From: Acanthaster planci
Lineage: Eukaryota > Echinodermata > Asteroidea > Valvatida > Acanthasteridae
Assembly (NCBI RefSeq): GCF_001949145.1
Contig: NW_019091536.1
Location: 145,422 to 161,853 of the forward strand
Direction of reading: 5' to 3'
Length of the DNA: 16,432 bases
The notes below the pieces were generated by a model, which saw only the letters and a list, made by a program, of their open reading frames with translations, was not told where the DNA came from and did no database searches. This document shows positions 9,989 through 16,432 of this stretch, one piece after another. How positions within the stretch are numbered: position 1 is the stretch's first letter; each line of letters starts with the position of its first letter. A program made the translations under genes and the position numbers.

Positions 9989-10079
9989 ATGGAACGGTGC
10001 GAGTGGAACACGAGAATCATTAGTCTGCGGAATACACTGCTCTGTTGGTGCGCACTAGTTATCGTTGCACACAACAAAG
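9989..10079 (+). CDS. Exon 1 of a MAM-domain protein: signal peptide
   Basis: The ATG has a strong context (AAGCATGG, with A at -3 and G at +4) and is the first in-frame ATG after a TGA at 9947. The exon encodes 30 residues plus one base. An N-terminal part with charged residues (MERCEWNTRIISLRN) is followed by a hydrophobic core TLLCWCALVIVA, then HNK, which is the layout of a secretory signal peptide with cleavage likely after the VA. The exon ends ...AACAAAG at a good donor, GTAAGC (10080). The junction is phase 1, as usual between a signal peptide and an extracellular module, and it joins in frame to the MAM exon at 14562. The upstream sequence is CpG-rich, as expected for a promoter. A weakness is that a short exon with a hydrophobic stretch can arise by chance; the matching phase, the donor and the start context together make it likely. 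Confidence 0.62.
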
Positions 10080-11635
10080 GTAAGCAAAAATTATCTTTTT
10101 TTTATTTTTATAATATGCCGTGAATTGAAAGTCATTAATCCACGCTAGTTGTTAATTAATCGTGACCTTTGTAAGCGCTGAATAGAAGTGACATTATACA
10201 CCCTTGGTTTAGGGTTGATAGATATGCGATACATTTATGCATAACGCGCAGCTAGGGGTTGTTAGCAGATGCAAGTCGTTGCCATGGCGACATATGCGTC
10301 TTGAGTGCAGGGAATTCTGACTATATAAAACAGGACTGGATAACTCAGCATGTCAGGCGGCGGAAGGAGATTTCAGTATCTCTTATTTTTACTAAGCACA
10401 CTGGAAATGTATCAAAGACTACCAAACAGACACAGAAGTGTATCCCACACACAGTACATACAAAAACATGCGCAGTATGGAAAGCATAATTATGCCTCCT
10501 TTCCCGTATAATCAACATAAAGCCGGGTCACTCCATGGACTTAGCAGGTCTTGTGTTTATTGAAGTGACTTGTGAATTTGTGATTATGGGCGTCGCCGCG
10601 ATTTTTGCTGTGGACCCCTTTTTTCCGGGGAAGCACTTATATCAGCTAAAGACAGATAAACAACAGTGGGAAGGGGCCAATTTTTGAATTATTTTTCGTT
10701 TAGTAAATCAGTGGTTTTCATCCCCTTTCACTTTTTTTTTTTTCATTTCTTTGGCTTCCCCATTTTCCCTCCTTATTTTTCTTAAACTAAGTTTGTGAAT
10801 CCAATAACCATTATAGACAAACGCATGCATGGTTAACCGGCAAAGAAAACAATATTGTCTGAGAAGACAATGCCCGTGTGTTTTCAGCCGACCGTTCACA
10901 GTTGATGTGTTAAGGCATTAAACCTGTTTTACACTCTCGAGATATTTTTCCAGATTTATCATAATTATTTTCTGTTAATCAAAACTCACATCAAACTTCC
11001 CCTTAGACAACCGTGCATGTAAGCTATTAATGTAAACGGGATTTGAATACATGAGTGGTGACATATTGTATTTCGAATAACCAGCACTGTCTTCAAGTTC
11101 ACCCGTATTCGGTGTCATTACCTGCCTTAATTTCAAATCGACTTTATTTTAAATTTATTTTTTATTGTCGACCTCCCCGAAGGAAAACGAGTAGAGTTCT
11201 CAACTAATGATAAGTCTCCATTCGAAGACGGGCCGGGGGCCCGTAGCGATACCACGCCACGCCCATTTGCTGACGGCTTGTTAATTTAATAACGATCATT
11301 CCTGATCGGGTGTCTTCTATTTGCAGAGTGCGGAAATGCTGGGATGCCGCAGATTAGGGTATCATTAGGACCGGTTAGTAACAGAGACAGATTGTGGCAT
11401 TTCCCCCGGTTTTGGTTTTTGGGGGAGTAATTTAAAACGTTGGCTTGGGAGCACTGAACTTAGACGTAATTCAAGCCACGTTTACATTCATTATTTCCAA
11501 GGTTAAAACAGTCAAAGACCAATTTTTCCGCAGTCTGGTATAGAATGGCTAATATTATAGTGTTTTGATCATTGTGTTGTTAATGCACAGACTGGTAATC
11601 AAGGACCTAACCTCAGCAATGTGTAATTGGGGAAG

Positions 11636-11649
11636 ATTCAAATTTGAAT
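11636..11649. repeat. 14-bp perfect palindrome within a TTTGAATTTG direct repeat
   Basis: ATTCAAATTTGAAT is its own reverse complement. It is followed immediately by TTGTTTGAATTTGC, so TTTGAATTTG occurs twice, overlapping the palindrome. This could be a dyad site for a homodimeric factor or simply a low-complexity AT-rich event. Confidence 0.4.
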
Positions 11650-13935
11650 TTGTTTGAATTTGCTGACAGTTGTACACGGCATAACTATAGCTCGCTCACT
11701 TCAAAAATACATTCAAAACCCCCCTGAAAGGGAAGCAAATGCAGTTTAGTGTAGAGGGTTTATATTGAGGTCAAAAGAATAGAGTGGAGAAAACACCTGT
11801 TGTCACGTGTCTCCCTTCTCCATGCACGTCAGCCTTACGAGTCATACAGTTGTCACTGTGTACATCACCACCTGCATGGGGTTATGAGTGGTACGGTGCC
11901 TCCTTCTGCAAACCGGAAGCTAGCATTTCTCTAGCTTGTTTAATGGCTGAAAATCCCTCCAGGTCACCTTTCACCTTTTTATGTTTAACTACTTTATGAA
12001 GAAGCCATTACAACCAAACAGGCTAAGCACACGAACACAAAACGCAAAAAACGAGAGGGATGAAAAATGTTGGATAAATGAATGCATAAAACAACTTTTC
12101 TATTTCGTTCCCAAATTAGGAGAAAACCAACTTATTGTTCAGAGAACTCATGACGCACAGACGCACTCATGTATACATGTATTATGGCTTTATTCACTAA
12201 AGTACGAGGAGGTATGCAAGCTGCCGTGCCCGCACCCCACGCTGGGCCGAGAGCTCTATGGGTAGACACGGCATTGTTTGGACTGCGAGTGTGAAGGTCC
12301 CGGTGATGCCCTTCATTCATAGCACAATACTAGGTTGTCCGCGACCCACTCAAATCATCCCCCACGTCTGGGTGACTAAATGTCGGTTTATTTCCGGGAG
12401 TGGTGGGGTGTCGAGTGAGTGAAGAGTTGGATGGATGTATAATTGGGGGGGGTCACAGGATAAGTCTGTATTCGCAGCTTATGAACAATTCCCGAGTAGA
12501 GGACATAAAATTTCCAGTCAAACCACAGCCGGTGTTGAAGAAGACGGATTCAGTGAAAAAAGAAACAGAATAGAGAAGGAAATACCGCTAATTTATATGA
12601 GTCGGATCACGGAGGGCGCACCCAGGGGGAGTGTCCAAGCTAATGAGGAGAGGGACACCCAATTTTCTTTCTTTTTTGGGGGGTAGTATTTTAGACTGCA
12701 ATCATGTATACGTACTTGCACAACAAAGCCCGATCTCTCATAACTAAAAGAGTGATATTTTACTGGCATTCCTCCAAGTCAAGCAAGGGACGAGATGAAT
12801 TCGACTAAACTTTGAAACATCCAGACTCAACGATCTCTCCTGAAGCTTTCCAACCCCATCACTAAAATAGGATTAAAAAGTTAAATTATAATAAATTTAT
12901 TTTTTTTCTCGCTGCGGATTTCAGTGAATGAGTCTCTTCAGTAAGTACAGATCAAGGAAGCATCCATTGCGAAAGACTGGCAACGGACTCGTATGCCCTT
13001 TATCTACAGAAGTGGAATATCCGCAACTCCAAAACATTTCCCCTGTATTTAACTTTTACGTGAGATGTTATGAATAATGATCGGTGTAACTAACACTTGA
13101 TGTTCCGTTATGGAGCCCTCGTGTTTCCGTCCTCATGTCTTGTTGAGGTGATCCATCTTCATTTTATAGTCCTGCTTATGGGAAACTGTCGGTAATTCAA
13201 TTACGTTACCGTAATGTCTTTACAAATGCAGTTGTCCTGTTCTGAACTCGGCGGATATGACGAAGCATTTAGTTCGCCGAATGCCAGCCAAACTTTTGAA
13301 GCTAGTAATGCATATTTACCACAAAATGTTATGTTGCAAGCAATGGTAATGTCGGCGTCACTGTTTTAACTTCTTTTTGAGTACGACTATTTTAGAGTGC
13401 ACGTATACAACGTGGTATTCCAGCGGAAGCAACACTTATCTGTGACATCCACAGGCAGTGAAATCTTTTGGAAACTGGTCTTTAATCATTTGTATCTTGA
13501 ATATTCTGTCGTCCACATTTTCAACCAATTTAATTTAAATGACCCGCTTATAGAATTATAGATAAAGAACAATTCATAGGCCAAGAACTCAACATGCGTA
13601 GTTGTGGCAGCTAGTAATTATCATCATCGTATTCGATGACGACTTCATTCGAATCATTTCTCTCCATGTTTCTCTCTGCTTGCTCAGCGACATGCCAGCT
13701 GGTAAGCGGGACGTCCTTTGTCCTTAAGGTTACGTTTGACGCCGTCTTTAAATCTGAGTGAACCGTAAGCCTTCCAATACCACGCACGCCAAACCTCATT
13801 TGGGAGCTAGTAGTCTGGAGTTTTCCTCCCTGTTCACATGACCCGTCCATTTAAGATTTCTTGGGATGAAAATACCAGACATACTCGGTAGATTGGCGCT
13901 CTTTAGGATGATCTTTTTCGGTATATGCTACAGTT

Positions 13936-14182
13936 TGTGATCCACTCTGTGAAAATGAGTGGCCAGAGCCACTTTTTCAGTTTTCATTTGTATTTGAAAG
14001 AACAAATTGAGTTTTTAAATTTGATGTATAACTCAGTTTGGCATCCTGACGAAAGTGGATACTCCATGGTGAAAAATGCCGTGGGTTCCTATTGATTTAC
14101 ACTGTGCAAAATCATTCTAAAGGACTTTTTACTCAAAAAAGGCTCTGGCGACTTGAGACTCATTTTCACAGAGTGGGTCACA
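13936..14182. mobile_element. MITE-like element with long terminal inverted repeats
   Basis: The left arm at 13936-13960 (TGTGATCCACTCTGTGAAAATGAGT) matches the reverse complement of 14158-14182 at 24 of 25 positions. The similarity resumes further in: CCAGAGCC at 13963-13970 pairs with GGCTCTGG at 14141-14148, and CTTTTTCAG-like sequence follows on both sides, so each arm is about 40-50 bases. The right arm carries extra bases (reading CTCAAGTCG on the arm's outer-to-inner strand) where the left has only GG, so one copy has gained or lost about 7 bases. The interior is AT-rich and non-coding. Small size, long arms and no coding content fit a non-autonomous DNA transposon. Target-site duplications are unclear (TT or TTTG at best), so the superfamily is open. 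Confidence 0.68.
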
Positions 14183-14345
14183 TTTGATGTTCATTGTTTG
14201 GCGAATCGCAAAACAATAATTTCCCCAGTGACTACGATTTCTTATTTTGACTTACAAATTGTGCCCCTTGAACTCGCTCTAATGATGGTCAGGTTCACAG
14301 AGCAGTTGTAATACCCCAACTCCCCGCACTTCAAAAAGTTGCTGG

Positions 14346-14382
14346 GCGGCGGCACATGCGCTGAAAGGGGAAGGGCCGCCGC
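14346..14382. repeat. GC-rich hairpin GCGGCGGC / GCCGCCGC
   Basis: GCGGCGGC at 14346-14353 and GCCGCCGC at 14375-14382 are perfect reverse complements separated by 21 bases. Each is followed by ACA, so there is also a partial direct repeat. The region is a GC-rich island in an AT-rich intron, about 180 bases before the MAM exon. The function is unknown. Confidence 0.5.
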
Positions 14383-14561
14383 ACATTTCAAACCGGTTCT
14401 TTGCTGGTTGTCAAATGGTCACATTCACGGTCTCACGCAGAGCCTGGCCGTGAATTCCGAACATCGATGCTGTCTGTCAAATTCTTTGTCATTCTTCGTG
14501 GCACTGGCAAGCATTGTAACCTACATGTACGAATGCCTTTTTCGTTTTACTTGTCTATCAG

Positions 14562-14666
14562 GGGTCAATGGACAAGACTGCCTGTTTCGAGCTGACCTTT
14601 GTGATTGGTCAAACCATGGGGATGTGGACTGGGTGCAGAGTTCGGAGTTTGCTACGACGGGAACAG
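14562..14666 (+). CDS. Exon 2 of a MAM-domain protein: start of the MAM domain
   Basis: The exon is 105 bases, phase 1 at both ends, bordered by TTGTCTATCAG and donor GTAGGC. With the base from exon 1 it begins G-V-N-G-Q-D and then shows the N-terminal MAM signature: C-L-F-R-A-D-L-C-D-W-S-N, followed by G-D-V-D-W and a small-residue stretch ending T-G-T-G. This fits the Pfam MAM opening C-x-F-E-x(2)-x-LC-x-W-x(n)-D-DW, including the first conserved disulfide cysteine pair; only the usual E after F is R here. MAM domains are extracellular adhesion or oligomerisation modules found in receptor phosphatases, meprins, neuropilins, ALK, MDGA and MALRD1-type proteins (established knowledge). Placed directly behind a signal peptide, it indicates a secreted or single-pass membrane protein. 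The rest of the domain must lie in later exons right of 14666, and I did not find it inside the window. Confidence 0.8.
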
Positions 14667-14700
14667 GTAGGCTTGTCGACGTCCATTATCATTATGGCAG

Positions 14701-14718
14701 TTTTTTTGGGGGGGGGGG
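14701..14718 (+). promoter_or_regulatory. T7-G11 tract just downstream of the exon 2 donor
   Basis: Seven T residues are followed by eleven G residues, beginning 34 bases after the exon 2 donor. Intronic G-runs close to a 5' splice site bind hnRNP H/F and promote splice-site use in vertebrates (established knowledge), so this could aid a donor that lacks the ideal +5 and +6 bases (GTAGGC). It may equally be a slippage-prone homopolymer with no role. Confidence 0.3.
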
Positions 14719-15611
14719 TTCGTTTTATCACCCAGCCATTCTTTGATATGCGTCGAGATGAATCATTGTACCCACACACTACGCTACGGAGTCGATTATT
14801 AAGACAAAAATTTTCCTAGTACAGAGTTTATTCCATGCAAACATATGTTCCTTTTTACGCTTCAGACATATTTTGTCAATATGCATATCTCGGTGAAAAA
14901 AATCAGTATTAGCAATAGTACATCTACGCTTCCACGGCTTCGAACTGATAAGCATGATATTTCTAAATTCACTGGAAAAATCAAACCTTGGGAAGGTTGG
15001 AAAACAATTTTAGCCCAGTAACTCAGATTTTAATATTGCTCTAGTCCTTTTTGTATTGCCAGGGTTAAAACTTGTGCCACCTCAAACTCGTTCTAATTAT
15101 GGCCAGCTGTTATGCTCACAAACATTAAATACAGACCTTAGTTTTCACCGCAGAAGCTCTAAATCCGTGACCACAATACAGCTTAAAAAATTTCCCACAG
15201 CGGTTAATGAAGGGCGTGCCTTCGATTGCACGTGTCAAAGGCGCTGGTGGGTAACCCAACGTATTAATATCGAACCGTGAGTCATCCATACCACTCCATA
15301 TTCACTTTTAGAGAATAGTACATGTATTTGGTTAACATACACAGTTGTATTTAATAGACACCGTTCCTCATACGAAATGAGTGTGTACGCGTGGTATTAT
15401 TAACAGTCCACCTGCCTTTTAAAAGGCGCAATATGCTGACAAATTTTGTTGAATGTATTTTGCAGACGTAGTTCTTGTTATTAGAGTGTTTAATATCCTG
15501 ACAGTATTTGGAACAGGGAACAGGTTTAACTATTGCATCGCAAAGAGGAACATAACGAAAAATTTCTAACATTAGAAGTGCTGGAAAATACATGGAAATC
15601 AAAACTGGTTA

Positions 15612-15670
15612 TTAACCCTAACCCTCCTCAATCCTACACCTGTTGGAGGACTGAGGAGTGTTAGGGTTAA
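15612..15670. repeat. 24-bp stem hairpin with telomere-like ends
   Basis: TTAACCCTAACCCTCCTCAATCCT (15612-15635) pairs with 15647-15670 at 22 of 24 positions, around an 11-base loop (ACACCTGTTGG). The outer ends read TTAACCCTAAC and GTTAGGGTTAA, which resemble one to two animal telomere units (TTAGGG) in inverted orientation. It most likely represents a short foldback or palindromic transposable-element remnant, or an interstitial telomeric motif trapped in an inverted repeat. Confidence 0.7.
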
Positions 15671-16432
15671 AGCGGGAATTGTAAAGTGTGTATGTACTTG
15701 AAGTATGAATTACATGGAAAAGGTTAATGATTAATGGACATCTTTGTTATCAACCACAATTAAACGGCAAACGAAACTTACACAAGCACTCCCCAACAGT
15801 TGCAAGATAAAGTCTTTGTCGCACACACTGCACATTCCAAACTGCAAGTGTCATGGTTCATAGTCCAAGAGCATCAAATTCTGGATCGTATTCGCATAAA
15901 ACTATGCAGTATTGACCGTTCCAAATGGTCGGCCACTCTTTGGAGCGGGATCATCGATCGATTATTTGGGGGTTAGGTCCCTTTTAGACAGTTTTCTTAC
16001 ATCTAGAAATGGAGTAGAATAATGGAATGAGGGAGTGGATAAGTGCTGTTCAGAAGGGAAACACTTAAGCTTAGATCCCATTGTCCATTTTTCGGACTTC
16101 ATTAGAGAAACGGGAAGCGTTAAGGGAAAAGGTTTTTTTAAAAAATTATTTTGCAGGGAAGGACGGTATAGGCCTTGAGACCGGGGGCTAATGGGAGCTT
16201 TCGCATCAACTGTAGAAACTCCAAATTGCTAACATGAAACTGAAACAGGAATCAAGTCGTGCCGATGGTTACAAAGGCAACACATGGATGGGATTTTTTT
16301 TAATGATGGAAAAAGTGGAATTCATGGTGAAGCGGCGCTAATGTTGTTTCACCAGGACCCACTATCCATAACCTAGAGCTTTATGCACCTCACTTTTTTG
16401 TTCACAGCGCACTGTGCTCAGGTACCGATCAG

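Larger units (their letters stand above)
10080..14561 (+). other. Intron 1 of the MAM-domain gene
   Basis: The intron runs from donor GTAAGC to acceptor TTTTACTTGTCTATCAG, 4482 bases long, phase 1. I found no further exon that preserves phase with good borders. Contents include a TATA-like TATATAAAA at 10322-10330, poly-T at 10730-10742, a GC hairpin (CGGGCC-GGG-GGCCCG) at 11229-11243, a 14-bp perfect palindrome ATTCAAATTTGAAT at 11636-11649, a G8 run at 12445-12452, a T6G6 tract at 12672-12683, a minus-strand open frame at 13611-13850, and the MITE-like element at 13936-14182. A large first intron in a gene for a secreted protein often holds enhancers, but none is evident here. Confidence 0.5.
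14667..16432 (+). other. Intron 2 (partial) of the MAM-domain gene
   Basis: The intron starts with GTAGGC. No exon encoding the next MAM segment (small residues, then a D-H/Y-T-like motif) is found before the window ends. It carries a T7-G11 run at 14701-14718, a splice-bordered open stretch at 15063-15276 of doubtful status, a strong hairpin with telomere-like ends at 15612-15670, and a short imperfect hairpin at 15920-15952 (CCGTTCCAAA with TTTGGAGCGG). Near the end, TTTTTTGTTCACAG at 16394-16407 could be an acceptor, but only 25 bases follow it and they do not read as MAM in any phase. Confidence 0.45.

Noticed and set aside
10322-10330. TATA-like TATATAAAA in MAM intron 1 as an alternative promoter
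   Set aside because: AT-rich matches are frequent in this DNA, and no start codon, initiator or exon with a credible donor follows at a suitable distance.
11327-11377. Possible small exon in MAM intron 1, with acceptor TCTTCTATTTGCAG and a 51-base phase 1-1 reading to a GTAACA donor
   Set aside because: The acceptor is good, but the only phase-preserving donor is poor (TTA|GTAACA). The peptide (ECGNAGMPQIR...) matches no module I know, and exons 1 and 2 already join in frame without it.
16394-16432. Possible acceptor TTTTTTGTTCACAG with an exon at the right edge
   Set aside because: Only 25 bases follow, and none of the three phases gives a MAM continuation. It cannot be judged without more sequence.
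1-16432. tRNA, rRNA, CRISPR, viral or bacterial-type systems
   Set aside because: I scanned for tRNA T-loop signatures, regular repeat-spacer arrays and long open frames of known mobile or defence genes and saw none. The short repeats present lack the uniform repeat and spacer pattern of a CRISPR array.

Overview
The window looks like nuclear DNA from an animal, most likely an invertebrate. It is AT-rich, gene-sparse, and carries short exons with GT/AG splice borders, long introns, decayed tandem repeats and a MITE-like inverted-repeat element. There is no sign of operons, Shine-Dalgarno sites or long prokaryotic reading frames. The style of the short repeats suggests a marine invertebrate such as a mollusc or other lophotrochozoan, but that is an impression and not proven here.

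Two plus-strand genes can be supported, both only in part. (1) At the left, 1964-2071 is the terminal coding exon of a RING-finger E3 ubiquitin ligase of the RNF126/RNF115 (BCA2) type. It holds the last zinc-ligand pair of the RING domain, a short acidic/polar tail and the stop codon. The 1.96 kb upstream is its last intron and includes two degenerate minisatellites. A 3' UTR follows, probably ending near one of two AATAAA signals (2496 or 2861). (2) At the right is the 5' end of a secreted or single-pass membrane protein with an N-terminal MAM domain. A CpG-rich promoter/leader (about 9560-9988) leads to exon 1 (9989-10079), which encodes a signal peptide. After a 4.5 kb intron, exon 2 (14562-14666) encodes the first third of a MAM domain. 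Both junctions are phase 1 and join in frame. The rest of this gene lies beyond the right edge.

The 6.7 kb between the genes (about 2.9-9.56 kb) holds no exon I can recognise. It contains poly-G runs, a pair of CACGTG E-boxes, a CTCF-like motif, a likely old interspersed-repeat fragment and what looks like the minus-strand 3' end of a retroelement near 9091-9425. Intron 1 of the MAM gene carries a 247-bp MITE-like element with 25-bp terminal arms. The second intron carries a telomere-motif hairpin and a splice-bordered open stretch of uncertain status.

I found no CRISPR, no tRNA or rRNA gene, no viral gene and no convincing new multi-gene system. The most useful results are the two partial gene models and the palindromic elements. 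All exon calls rest on splice-site logic and motif recognition by eye, without transcript or database support.
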